Source of the DNA: Adineta steineri
Taxonomy: Eukaryota; Rotifera; Eurotatoria; Adinetida; Adinetidae
Length of the DNA stretch: 64,000 bases
Assembly: GCA_905250115.1 (NCBI GenBank)
Contig: CAJNOI010000074.1
Span: 149,955-213,954, forward strand
Direction of reading: 5' to 3'
The notes beneath the pieces are model-generated. The model did no database searches. It saw only the letters and a program-made list of their open reading frames with translations, and was not told the DNA's origin. Below are positions 11,518 to 23,800 of this stretch, piece by piece. The translations under genes and the position numbers were made by a program. The first letter of the stretch is position 1. Each line of letters starts with the position of its first letter.

Positions 11518-12072
11518 TGTCAATATGATAAAAAAATACTAATCTGAAATAATAATACTTTAAATAACTTCTAATGCTATCAATCTCATGTAGATGGTTT
11601 AATCAAATATCTCATCTATAACTAAATTTAAGGACAGACAGGAGAGGTCAAATGAACATTCTAAGATCACTGATTGTCATCATAGAAAAGCACTTAAGAC
11701 AGGAAACTGACATATTTACTACAAAGTTCTTCATAGAATAGAGTGAAATACTGTGAATTCATTTGAGAAGAAATTCAAAAACGATTTATATATTCTTTTC
11801 AATTTCTCATCATTTTCATATGACGAGAGTTTATGTAACCAGTTCATTTCAAGTGCAATAGATTATCGATATAATATGAAAACCGCCGTAAAGAAAGAAA
11901 GATCTCTTTGTTTGTATTTGTTAATACATTAGCCAATATTATTCCAGTAGAGGTCGTCATATTGTTTTTTAGTTGTGTTTTTTTCTTTTCTTGCATTTTT
12001 CTTTTTCGGGTACTTTGATCTCGCGCCACGCGTGTTCAATCATTTTCTAATTTTTATCGAAACACTTCGATC
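11518..12072. other. Intergenic 555 bp, divergent promoters
   Basis: Lies between the divergent starts of the WDR76-like gene and phosphoglycerate mutase. Short open frames on the minus strand look like chance. No repeat was noticed. Confidence 0.5.
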
Positions 12073-13200
12073 ATGGCTGTACACAAATTAGTTTTGGGTA
12101 GGATTATTTTTCTCTCTATTATTTTAATTATAAAATTTTCTCTTTCTTTTAGTTCGTCATGGTGAAAGGTAGAGAAAAAGAAAACGAAATTTTCAAGATA
12201 TATTTCTATATTTAATTCTATAGTGAATGGAATCAAAAGAATTTATTTTGTGGTTGGTATGATGCTGATTTATCAGAAAAAGGTTGTCAAGAAGCTAAAC
12301 AAGCTGGCCAAGTTCGTTCTTTTTTTCTATTAAAAGCTAAATTATCGATTATTTGAATTTTAGTGGCTTAAAGAAAATGGTTATACATTTGATGTAGCTT
12401 TTACATCAGTATTAAAACGAGCAGTTAAAACTCTTTATAGTATTCAACAAGAATTAGATCTTCATTGGATCCCTGTTCATCGTCATTGGCGTCTTAATGA
12501 ACGTATGTATGGCGCTTTACAAGGAAAAAATAAATCAGAAACAGCAGCTAAATATGGTGAAGATCAAGTTAAAGTTAGTAATATGAAAAGTTTTTATTCA
12601 ATAATAATATTATTTATATAGGTATGGCGACGTGCTTATGATATTCCACCACCACAACTTGAAGAATCAAGCGAATATAATCCAAGAAATGATAGCAAAT
12701 ACAAGGTAATACTCTTAGGAAACATCTATGACAACTTGTAGTTCTAAAAACAAGCCTTTCTATAATAATTAGATTTAGCCATTATTCATTTCAATAATAG
12801 CTTTTTGTTCTTTAGAATTTAGATCGACGTGTATTACCATTAACTGAATGTTTAAAAGATACTGTTGAACGTGCATTACCATATTGGCATGATGCTATTG
12901 TACCAGCAATTCGTTCAGGTCAAAAAGTACTTATTGCTGCACATGGTAATTCATTACGAGCATTAATTAAATATCTTGATAATGTACCTGATCAAGAAAT
13001 AGTTGAACTTAATTTACCAACAGGTATATAAATCGTCTCACGTAAAAATATTAATCATGTTTTTTTAATATTAAGGTATTCCTCTTGTTTATGAACTTGA
13101 TGAAAATTTAAATCCAATTAAACATTATTATGTTGCACCTGATGATGTTGTTCAACAAGCTATTGATCAAGTTGCTAATCAAGGAAAAGCAAAGAAATAA
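12073..13200 (+). CDS. PGAM1: 2,3-bisphosphoglycerate-dependent phosphoglycerate mutase
   Basis: Seven exons: 12073-12097, 12153-12168, 12224-12311, 12364-12573, 12622-12705, 12816-13023 and 13076-13200, giving 251 aa (human 254). The catalytic phospho-histidine lies in LVRHGESEWN. The second histidine is in [16 protein letters not shown]. Substrate-binding [24 protein letters not shown] and RRAYDIPPP are intact. The enzyme interconverts 3- and 2-phosphoglycerate in glycolysis. Exon 2 is only 16 nt and encodes most of the RHGE motif. An AATAAA at 13362, about 160 bp after the stop, is a plausible polyadenylation signal. Confidence 0.95.
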
Positions 13201-13361
13201 AATTATCAAATTATATCTATCCAAACATTATCGCTCACTAGTCGAAAATTGAATGATATTTTATTATAACCCCATACATAGAATTTCCCGTAGTATCTAT
13301 TATTTTTATGTATGAATTTAGTTTATTACATAGTATGACATCATTTTAGAAAATATTTTTC

Positions 13362-13367
13362 AATAAA
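13362..13367 (+). terminator. Putative polyadenylation signal AATAAA for PGAM
   Basis: AATAAA about 160 bp after the PGAM stop, inside the 344-bp gap before the next gene. Nothing else is recognised in 13201-13544. Confidence 0.4.
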
Positions 13368-13544
13368 GAATTTATTTCAAGGTTTAATTTATCAACGAAT
13401 AAAAAAATACATCTATAATTTACTAATTAAGAGAAGAGGATTTTGTTGCCTAATACACTCGAGTTTCAAATCATACAATTATTATAATACTAATCGTAGC
13501 GCGTTTTAATTTACTAAACTTGTGCGATTTTTGTTTTTTTCATT

Positions 13545-14477
13545 ATGATTAAAAATAATTCATCAGTATTACATTTTATTAAATCGAGTAATTTTGCAAA
13601 TACATATTTGAATTCGCCAATGACTGGAGATATATCTAAATCATTCTTGAATTTACTTAATGATAAATCTTTAATTAATTCATTTGAATGTGAAAATGAT
13701 ACACCATTAGGAGCTGGTGAATATTCATTTCTTGTCTATGGCGGACAATATTTAACTTTATATAATATTAATGGTCAACTATATCGAATACCTTGGAATA
13801 CAAATATTTATGATTCTATTAAACAAATTCGTTGGTCATCATATTATTGTTCGTATTTGATAATGACTGCACGATATTTTTCACTTTTTAATTTCTCTAC
13901 ATATGAATTATTACAAATAAAAAAAACATTTAAATCTCATGAACAGCTACAATTTTTTACCTGTCATCAAATAGATTTATGGCTTGTATGTTTATTGAAT
14001 CTAAACAAAAAACAAATACTTGTTCATTATGATCTTTCAGAATGGGAATATAGGAAATCGATTTCTTTAGATAAATTAGGTTTATATCGAACGGATACAA
14101 TATGTGCTATTGAAAATAATCAAAATGGACAATGTTTAGCTTTATTAATAGCTGAAAGAAATCAGAATATAACTGTTGGTATTCAACGACGACGTCGACT
14201 TATTCTTATTTCAACATATACGATGTCTCCAATACGAGTGATTTATTTTAGTGGTGCCGATGATCTTTATTGGACAATCACATCAGTACGAAATCGACAA
14301 ACTTCAAAAAATGGATGGTTACTTAGTAAATATTTTGATAATGAATTAACTTTTATTGATAATCAATGTAATTATATTAAATATAAAAAAGAATTACGTA
14401 ATTTAGCTATTACAATCGATGGACATTATCTAATATTAAGAACAATTAATAGTTTAGATATTTATCAGATCGATTAA
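13545..14477 (+). CDS. Hypothetical beta-propeller-like protein, single exon
   Basis: An uninterrupted 310-aa frame, intron-free in a region where nearly all genes have introns. It has a regular alternation of short hydrophobic beta-like stretches: FLVYGGQYLTLYNINGQL, IRWSSYYCSYLIMTARYF, CHQIDLWLVCLLNLNKKQI, GQCLALLIAERN and ELRNLAITIDGHYLILRTIN. This spacing resembles divergent WD40 blades and would fit a partial propeller. There is no signal peptide and no membrane segment. I do not recognise an ortholog. The single-exon form suggests a young or retroposed gene (inference). Confidence 0.6.
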   Translation: MIKNNSSVLHFIKSSNFANTYLNSPMTGDISKSFLNLLNDKSLINSFECENDTPLGAGEYSFLVYGGQYLTLYNINGQLYRIPWNTNIYDSIKQIRWSSYYCSYLIMTARYFSLFNFSTYELLQIKKTFKSHEQLQFFTCHQIDLWLVCLLNLNKKQILVHYDLSEWEYRKSISLDKLGLYRTDTICAIENNQNGQCLALLIAERNQNITVGIQRRRRLILISTYTMSPIRVIYFSGADDLYWTITSVRNRQTSKNGWLLSKYFDNELTFIDNQCNYIKYKKELRNLAITIDGHYLILRTINSLDIYQID

Positions 14478-14582
14478 AATTATCAAAATAAGTTTTATTT
14501 ATTAATTATTACATATAATAAAAAATAATTATACATATATCAATTGAGATTATTTTTATTTATACGTAAACAAAAGAAAATT

Positions 14583-16848
14583 TTATATCTTTTGATTTTG
14601 TTTTGATAATTTATGACGTGGTAAATCTTTGACATAGATTTGAAAACGTGTTGAACCTTGTCCTTTTTTTTTATCAAAAATAATATTCTCGGCATATACT
14701 CGACAAATCACATTGATTAATACATTTGGTTTAGGATTATTAAATTGAACCCATACATATGGTGCTTGATATACATTCCGACGTTGTTGCTTACCTCTAA
14801 AAGATATTTTTTATATACAATATAATTAGAAAAACGAATTTTCGTACGTATAAGGAAACCATTTTGTTTCAAGCGAACCACATTTATGATCGCGATTCTT
14901 TTCTGATATATATGTTATATTACCACCAATATTGTCAACGTCGATTGGATACTAAATAGAGATAAGTTATTAATCATATGTATAGGTATGATACGTATTT
15001 TTCCAAGTATTGGTTTCATAATTATCAGAAAGTGAATTTTGTTGTTGTCAAAAAAGAATTGTTCAGAAAATTTAAAGATACTCATTTTCATTACCAGAAA
15101 ACTCACAGAAACCTATTAAGTTATCTTTCTTGTGCGTTTCGATGACACTTCTTTCTATTTGGAAACGAACAATACCTTATAGATGGCTCTAAAGTTGATA
15201 TCTTTCAGTTATCGCCTTAATGTATGTTATGGAAATACTTAAGAGAGGGGGTCAGTTCACTTATAAACTCATGAAAGTTCTTGCCCATGTAAAAAAAAAG
15301 TGAGCAAAGTTCACTTATAATTAATTTTTCATGTTAATTAAGCGACTTTTTTTACTCTTTTTCAATTTGCATAGTACTTTAGAATACTTTTCCCACCTAC
15401 CAAAGTATTTAATCGTACTTTTACTAGCTTCAAAGTATGGTTTATTACTTTTTTGGACTTCCTAAAGTACTTTTTAGCCAAAAAGTATGAAAAATACTTA
15501 AAGAGGTTTACTTATAAGTACTATTCTCTGTCAAAAAACAACTATTGAAAGTAGTTAATAGCCACTTTTATGGGTCAAATTTTTTGCATAGGTAATACAA
15601 TACAGCTTTCAATTCTACTCCTTTCAATGTGTATTTTACAAATAAATTTATTTATTACTTCTCCATAGCAGTGAACAGCAATAGCGTTAGGACCTGGTTG
15701 ACATCCAGCAGCTTTATATGCATCCTTATCTTCTAATTTATGGCCTGGACGTGGTTCAAAATCAACAATCTAATATAGAAATATAATTTTAATTAATTAA
15801 TTTCTATTTCGTTTTACTTTATTCATTTTAACGAGTATACATGGTGTTCCATTAGAAAATCCATAATGATTATTAGGCGTACAACTACCTGGATTATCAA
15901 TTGTAAATTTATTTACTTCCGCAGAATGATTATTATTCCAATAATCTAATAAAGAAAAATAATTCATTTTGGTAAATAATCGATTTATTCTTGTCTTGTA
16001 AAGAAAGTTAAATTAATATTTGACATAATTAATTCTCTTCTTTTTATTAAATATTAATAACATAAACTAGTGACGTTTCGTATCTTGATAAGATACTTCA
16101 TCAGACATAAATATTAAACGAAAATGAACGTACAATAAACAGGTGTCTGGGTAAGGATATCATCCTTTTTCCGCATCACTATCAAAATTGACTAAAAACA
16201 GCCTAATTTATTAGTGTTTTCTATCATTGTTCTGTTTATTGTACGTTGATTTTCGTTTAATATTTATGCCTGACGAAGTATCTTATCAAGATACGAAACG
16301 TCACTAGTTTATGTTATTAATATTTAATAAAAAGAAGAGAATCAATTATGTCAAATAATCGATTTAGTACATACAAATTCTAAGGTATTGATCAAGATTT
16401 TGAATATAAGGATCCGATTCATAATCATTAGTATTAACAAAAACAAGACTACTATCATTTTTTGTAGTTGGTTGTGGTCGAAATCCAAGACCTAAAAATT
16501 AAATTTATAATTAATTTATTCAAAAATTCGTTTTTTTTAAAATACAAACCGGGTGAAAGTGGATTCGAACGAGTTTCCATACTTGATGATTCTCCTGAAT
16601 AACGTGGACGATCATGCGGTGTTATTCCCATTAGTATAGCCACCATGGTACAAAAAAATCCCACCGAACCAATGTAGTAAAAGCAATAAAAAGTACTTAA
16701 TTTTACTATAAAAAAAATCAATACATAATGAAAATACTCTTTAAATTATCAATTCTAACTTACGCCATTTAGCTCCATCTCTACCTAAAAATTCTCGACG
16801 TTTTGAATCATATACTGCACTAGTTAAATCGGATAATTGCCAACCCAT
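14583..16848 (-). CDS. ATP1B1: Na+/K+-transporting ATPase subunit beta
   Basis: Start ATG at 16848 (MGWQLSDLTSAVYDSKRREF, LGRDGAKW). A single membrane segment follows (FYYIGSVGFFCTMVAILMG), as in type II beta subunits. Extracellular exons give DYWNNNHSAEVNKF, NPGSCTPNNHYGFSNGTPC, RPGHKLEDKDAYKAAGCQPG, YPIDVDNIGGNITYISEKN and APYVWVQFNNPKPNVLINVI. The protein ends in a beta-strand tail (RFQIYVKDLPRHKLSKQNQKI). The cysteines needed for extracellular disulfides and several N-glycosylation sites are present. The beta subunit chaperones and stabilises the ion-pumping alpha subunit. Two introns are unusually long: 14953-15667 region (about 715 bp) and 15990-16370 region (contains a fold-back element). 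The splice joint at the fold-back could not be fixed. The symbol marks family, not a specific paralog. Confidence 0.85.
15233..15520. repeat. Possible non-autonomous insertion in ATP1B intron
   Basis: The 715-bp intron holds a segment bounded by two related stretches in direct orientation: AAATACTTAAGAG...TTCACTTATAA near 15231-15265 and AAATACTTAAAGAG..TTTACTTATAA near 15492-15515. Many AAGTACTTT-like units lie between them. It could be a degenerate mobile element or a locally expanded repeat. No coding capacity. Confidence 0.35.
16017..16357. mobile_element. Fold-back element with two inverted 126-bp arms carrying hammerhead-ribozyme motifs
   Basis: The left arm (16017-16142) and right arm (16232-16357) are near-perfect inverted repeats, about 122 of 126 identical, around an 89-bp spacer. 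Each arm read in its own sense carries CTGANGA, a 7-bp stem (GTATCTT / AAGATAC, loop ATC), then GAAACGTC. That is the conserved core order of a type I hammerhead ribozyme. Position 7 is T in one arm and C in the other, a position free to vary in hammerheads. Known: Penelope-like retroelements, including those of bdelloids, carry hammerhead motifs in their terminal repeats. A 14-bp direct repeat (AAATAATCGATTTA) at 15974 and 16353 may be the target duplication. There is no ORF, so it is non-autonomous. Confidence 0.75.
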
Positions 16849-17875
16849 AATGACTAGATTTCGATGGTAATATATATATATCTAGAAAGGTTTTATAAAA
16901 TCTTTTGTATAAGTCATTCTTAATAAAAATAAAAGGAATATATTTTGTATGTATTATAGTCCTTTCTGTTCTTTCGACTCGTCTCTCCATTTTATCTCAT
17001 TCGAATGAATAACAAAAAACATAAAAAAGAAAAAGAAAAACGGAGCAAAGAATGTGAACAGAGAAAACCAGATATCGATAACAAAGAATGTATGAAGGCA
17101 TATGAAGCTATGTCTGTAATAGATCGATACAATTTATTATATCGAGAGAATGTGCCTCTTCTCATATATTTCCTTATCGAACAAAACGAAGTATCCCTTA
17201 AAATACTATCATTGTATCAAACTTAAAAAATCGAAGTTAAAATAATGTTGTATCGTTATCTATTTCAGTTCGAATACTTGTCGAATGATTAACTTGATTT
17301 ATTTTCTAAAACATTCTGCTTATTTCTCTCAATCTGCAGCATATCATAGAGAGAAGTAATTCATTTACTATAATTTAATTATATCATAATTAACCAACTA
17401 ATGTAATATTCATTTCTTATATATTCTTTGCTTCCCCGAAGCACTTGTATATTCTTTAAGATGACATTGACTAATATTATTTAACTATTCACAATCCTCT
17501 TCATACTTCATATTTTTCTATTACAGCGGAACAGTTTATATAATTCAATCAGATATTCTTATTTGATTTATTAAAAAGACTTCGTTTTTTTTCGATAAAA
17601 AAAAAAGAGTAGTGAAAAATTTTGTATCATCTCTGATTGGTCGAGCAAATATGCCATTAATTAGCGACCTCATATTATCGATTTTCATCTAATAAAAATT
17701 AAAATAGACATAATAGATATGTGATGAACAACTTTGATATATAACAAAATCATGTTTATTTGTAAGAAAATTTCATAACAAATTAATTTCTATTGGATCT
17801 GTTGTGCAATTACATCAATTTAATTTAACTTTACTTCGAAAAATAAAAGTCATTTTTTATAGATAGATTATAATC
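16849..17875. other. Intergenic 1 kb with one doubtful small ORF
   Basis: Lies between the divergent ATP1B and RAD50 starts. A frame at 17005-17226 (+) would encode 73 aa, lysine/glutamate-rich (MNNKKHKKEKEKRSKECEQR) then MSVIDRYNLLYRENVPLLIY. It could be a tiny gene or exon, with no recognised family. The rest is AT-rich with no obvious features. Confidence 0.35.
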
Positions 17876-20800
17876 ATGTCTCGTTTACATAAAATGTCCG
17901 TTCAAGGCATTCGTAGCTTTGGAAATCGAGATCAAGATACACAAGTTATAACATTTTTTTCACCATTAACTGTTATTGTTGGTCCAAATGGATCGGGTAA
18001 AACAACAATCATTGAATGTTTAAAATATATGGCAACAGGTATTATGCCACCAGGTGCTAAGACAGGTGGAGCATTTGTACATGATCCAAAAGTAGCACAT
18101 GATACTGAAGTACGTGGACAAATTCGACTTTTATTCCAAGATGTTACAGGACATAATGTTCAAGTTCAACGTACACTTGTTGCTACACAAAAAGTACAAG
18201 AAAAATTGATCTATTTCGAATTTTTATATTTTTTTCGTTTGTATAGAAAACAAGTATAAGTCTGAGAACACTTGAAGGTGTTATTATTCGTGAAGGTATC
18301 AATGGTGAACCTATACAAATAACATCAAAATGTATTGAACTTGATAAAGAAATGGTAACAGCATTTGGTGTTTCAACAGCTATTCTTGAAAATGTTATTT
18401 TTTGTCATCAAGAAGAATCAAATTGGTTAGATAGAAAGATTTTATTTGAATATATGTATATATAAAAATGATTGTTTAGGCCATTGAGTGAAGGAAAACA
18501 ATTAAAAAATAAATTTGATGATATATTTGCTGCAACAAAATATATGAAAGCACTTGAATTAATTCGAAAAATTCGAACAGAAAAAGTTTGTTGCATTTAT
18601 TTTTTTTCAAATAAGATTTCTATTTATATAAAACTTTAATATAGTTACAAACTGTTAAAATTAGTCGAGCAGAAATTGGACATTTAAAAACATATCGTGA
18701 TATGTTAAATCAAGTATGTCAAACATCTTTAGGTTTTTTTTAAAGAAAAATATTCATTTGTTTAGAAAAGAAGACAACATGCAGAAATCGATGAACGTCG
18801 ACAAACATCAAAAGCTAATGTAGATAGTATTAAACTTAAACTTGAACCCATTGATGTAAGTAAAAATAAATCTTAAGATAAATTCAACGGAAATGTTAAA
18901 AGTCTTACATCAGTTCAGTCAGATCTCTAGATAGCATAATATGAAAAGACTACTGAGTTCGCAGTGAAATATAAACGGTTGTTGATAATTACAGTACTGA
19001 TATTTTGAAACACTTGAAGAATTTCTAGTAACTTATATATTGATTGTGTATTTTCTTTTATAAAGTCTCGTTTGGAATTTATTGTTAAAGAAAATTCGAA
19101 AATGATTGATTTTCAACGACGTGTAGGTAATATTATTTAACTAGAATATTTCAATTTTAATATTATTCTTATTTCTTAGATCGTCTAACAAATGAATGTG
19201 AAGCATTAAAAAAACAAATTCGTGAATTAAATGCAGTTATTGATGAACCATTTCAAGGATCAGAAGATGAACTTAAATTATTAATTTCAAATTTTCAACG
19301 TGATCAAGATAAAAAGAAACGTGAACTTCAAGATGTAAGAAATTGTTTTATTTTTACTATAACATAAAGATTGAATAATTTTGACACATATCTTTGCAGT
19401 ATAATTATTAACATAAACGAAAAGTTGATAGTAAATAAAAAAATTACAATTTTGACAAGAATAGTTTTAAGTAATTAATACGAGAAATGTTTTGATCTAG
19501 TTTGTCTCTTCTGTCAAGTACTACTTAGATGTTCTCGAGAAATTTTTCAAAGTGGGTTTATTACAGTTCGATCATGATTATTTTATATTGATAATCATGA
19601 ACTATTTAAATTTTATGTTGTCGATACCTTGAAAAAAACTTCTTCTAGACTACTGACGGGAAAGAGACATAACGCGCCAAGTTTTTTTTACGGTTTCCCT
19701 GAGAAGATGTTCGTCACGACTTCCCGACATATAAAAATATACAAAATCTTCGGAATGAAAAAGATTTAAAACAAGCAAAGTGTTAGAGTCAGTGTGGGTG
19801 TGACTGTATAAGTCATTCTTTTCTCATAGTACACATCCACAGCCATACCATCACCCGATTTCCTGAAAATATTTTACATACTGTTGAGCATTTCGTTCCG
19901 ATTTACCTGTATTTTTTAAGCTATGGTCCCTCTAACCAACATGTTTTACGGACTCCCGGTAAGAATGTTAAAAAAAAAGTCGAATCTGAACACCTGGACA
20001 AATTACTAGGTGTTCGGGATACTTAGTACGTTTTGTCTTTCTCCCCTACTGACCTAGTATGATTTCTAACCTTATTTCAAACCATTCTATAAGAGAGAAT
20101 ATTTGTAATATCGAACACATTCTTTCTATTTAGAAACTTTTAAATTTATTTCATTTTTAGTTGGAAGCTAAAAAGCTAGCCACTGAACGTCAAATGAAAA
20201 AACTTACTGATAAACGAACATCCGATACAACTCGTTTAGGAGCATATGAATTCGAAGAAAAACAATATAAATCAAATCTAATACGTCGTCTACAATTTCT
20301 TAATGAATATAATCAACAATCATCACAAATAATTGATAAAAATGATTTAATAAATTATTTAGATAAACAGATAAAAACTGAACAAAAACAATTAATGGAA
20401 AAACGTTTATTTTATCAACAACAAGAAACAAATATTCAAAAAGATTTCGATAAATTTCGAGAACAACGTATTAAAACTGAATCGACAATAAAATTAAAAA
20501 GTTCACAAGTTGAAAAAACTTTAAAAGAAATTCAAGATATAAAACAACAACAAAAACAAATTGAACAATATTTAAAACAATTAAATGATCTTAATAAACG
20601 TATTGAACGTAAAGAAGATGAATATCAACAAAAATTAACTAATGGTATTAATCTTGAACAATTAAAACTTGATATTAGTACAGATGAACAAAAACGTGTA
20701 CAATTACAATTTGAACTTAAAGATTTAAATGATGAAATTGATAATTTACTTGTTAATGCAAAAATTAATACAGAATATGAAATGTTTAAGAAAGAGAAAT

Positions 20801-23800
20801 CGGAACGTGATGAACAAATTAGAAAAATGTAAATATTTAATTTTTTTTTGACCCTTTGAAATTTTATTTTTTCTTAGTAAACTTCGTCATCATGAAATTC
20901 TTACGACGATTTTTCATGGTTCTATACCTGAACAAGATTCAAATATTTACACTCAATTTGAAATAGAACATCGTAAATTACAACAAACTCGTATGAGTTT
21001 AGAAAAACAAGTTCAAGATATTCGTCAAGAATTATCTGGTAAAGAAGAAAAACGACGTTTATTATCGGATGAATTAAAACGTAAAGATTCATTACGAAAT
21101 GAATATAGTGATCGTTTACAGGAACAACTTAATGGACAGGTCTATGAAGAATATTTAGAAAAATTATCTAGTGATGTTAAACAAAAACAAGATGAAAAAG
21201 GAAATATTGTTGGAATGGAAAAAACTTATCAAAAATTTGTTAATCAAGTTCGATCAACATTAAAAAATGATCCGTAAATATCAGATATATAATAAAGATA
21301 AACTATCTATTTCTTTTTTTTCCATATTATAGATGTTGTCCATTATGTTATCGAAAATTTGAAAAACAAACCGAAGGTGAACAATTAATTCGTGATATAG
21401 AATTACAAATTAAAGGTCCAGAATATCGACGTAAAATTGATCGAGATTTAACGTTATTACAAGAAAGATTTGAAAAATGTCTTAATCTTAAACCAATTCA
21501 TAGTCAATTACAAGATCTTGAAGAAAAAGATATACCAGCATCAAAAACTCAAATGAAACAACTTGATAAAGAAATAAATCAATTAAAAAATAAACAAACA
21601 AGTATTGAACAAGAATTAAATGATGAAATATGTTTACCATTAGAACAATGTGAACAAATTAAAACTGATATAATTATGCTTAATAAATATATTAATGAAA
21701 GAAAAGAATTTGAAACAAAAATTAATGTTTGTCAACAAAAACTTGGTAAAGAAATTTCTGTTTTTGGTCAAGTTAGGGGAGCTCCAAATTTGCAGTTTAT
21801 GAGTTTCAAAGTTTTTCGGCAAATTGTAGCTTGTAACTGTGGCCTTTTCTTCTTTAGCATCATGAGCAGTGTTTTATCTAGATTTTTCCTTTCGAGAGTG
21901 CGATAGCGATTTCCGGGAGGGCGAAAATCTAATTTTCGAAGGAAAAATACACAGTATAAGCACAAAAATTGCAATTTTCTGGAGGACAAAATCGGTTTCC
22001 GGGAGGGCGCTACCATTACTGCCCTCCCTCTAGATACATCACTGATCACCAGTCGACTTCGTACAGTTCAAAGTATCTATTAGAGCAATTAAAAACAGAT
22101 GATTACAGTTTTCAAGTAGAGTTTTCGCGAAAACTTAGACTTTCATAAACTCCAAATTTGGAGCACACTGAACTTTTCCTTATTTTTGACCTAGGATATA
22201 CATTACAGTCAAACTTTTCAATAATGAATACATACATAGCTTCAAAAAGGTTTACGAATTTCGTCAATTAGGGAATGTCCACTGAACCCTCGACAGTATA
22301 TATAACAGGCTTTTGCCATAAGCGAAATTTGGGTAAACCTATTTTGGTTAAAAGATTATAAGAATTTTACCTCAGTGGTGGATTTAGGAGGAGGAGCGAT
22401 GGGGGCGGTCGCCTCCTTCAAAAACATTCTTTGATTTTTACAGCAAAAATGAACGAAAAAATAGTTATCAGCCGAAATCGCCCTCCTGCTGAAGTATGAC
22501 CCCTCCCTTTCAAAATCCTAGATCCGCCACTGTTTTGCCTGGGTGCCCTTTTTTAAAACTCCGATAGTAGAAAACTGCAAACATTCTTAAGATGTCTCAA
22601 CATGTATAAATTCATTGTTTGATTTGTGCGAATATCACTGTTTGCGATTGTAAGAGAACTAGTTTTTCATAGTTATAAATGTATTTAATAATTTCGTTTC
22701 GACAGAAAAAATATTTTATCAACATAAAATCATTTGTATCCGTTCAGTATGACTGAAATAAGCATAATAAGAGAGATTTGTTTATTTTTACTAACGGCTA
22801 AGACTTCTAGGTAAAGGTCAAAAATCGGCTTCACGTTCACTTGATCAAGTCAAACAAATTAAAGATGAAGTACAAAGTCAATTTGATTTACTCGATAAAG
22901 AACTACAACGTAAACATAAAGAACTTCGTTCTCAACAAGATCTCGTCCAAGAATTACGTGAATCATTAACTGAACTTAAAAATGAAAAATTAAAATTAAG
23001 TTCTGATATACAAAAAAAAGAAAGACTTGATGAACAATTACAAAAATTAACAAATTCTATTCAAACACTTAAAGATGAAATTGAAAATGATAAACAATCA
23101 TTAGAACCAATTATTGTAAGTTTCACTAAGAATAAAAAATGTGTTCTTTTTCTAAATAAAAATTTCTAATTTAGAATGATATTGAAATGAAAACCAAGGA
23201 AAAAACTCGATTATCTTCAGAAAAAGAAAAAACATTAACTTCACTTAATGAATCTGTTCGTAATCATATTTTTTAGGATTTTTTTGAAGGTTATTTTATT
23301 CTCTAGGTCAATATCTTAGAACAAAAACTAAATGATTTGAAAACATTATCAACGGCAATTAATAAGTATGTTTATAAATTCTTTAAAATCGAAATTTTTT
23401 GTCTGACTAAAGAATATTCCAAGCTAATGGAAATAATTATAAAAATCATCCGATACGAAAACAGCTGACTCCAGGCTATAAAAGATATTCAAAATCATCT
23501 ATAATTACTTAGACTAGTTTTGATTTATTCAATTAACACTACATTACTTCGGCTATCTTTATTAACTCTAAGCATTTCGAATAGTATTACTTGACTCTAT
23601 CTAATTTCAATATTCTACAAATGAGACTGTAAATATTTTATTTTACTAAGAGAAGTGTATTTGAATCTGAATAATTCTTATTCATGAGTAGTCAAGTTTG
23701 TTTTTATTTTATAGCTATGAAGATCGTACATCGAAATTATTGGAAGAACTTCGTTCATCTTTCGAACAAATAAATATAAAAGAAAAACAATTACAATCAG

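Noticed and set aside
11844..12236. Two short minus-strand frames upstream of PGAM
   Set aside because: Low complexity; the second overlaps PGAM exons 1-2 on the opposite strand.
19649..20060. Possible inverted-repeat element in RAD50 intron 7
   Set aside because: End similarity (CTAGACTACTGACGGG against CTAGGTCAGTAGGGG) is imperfect and no target duplication was found.
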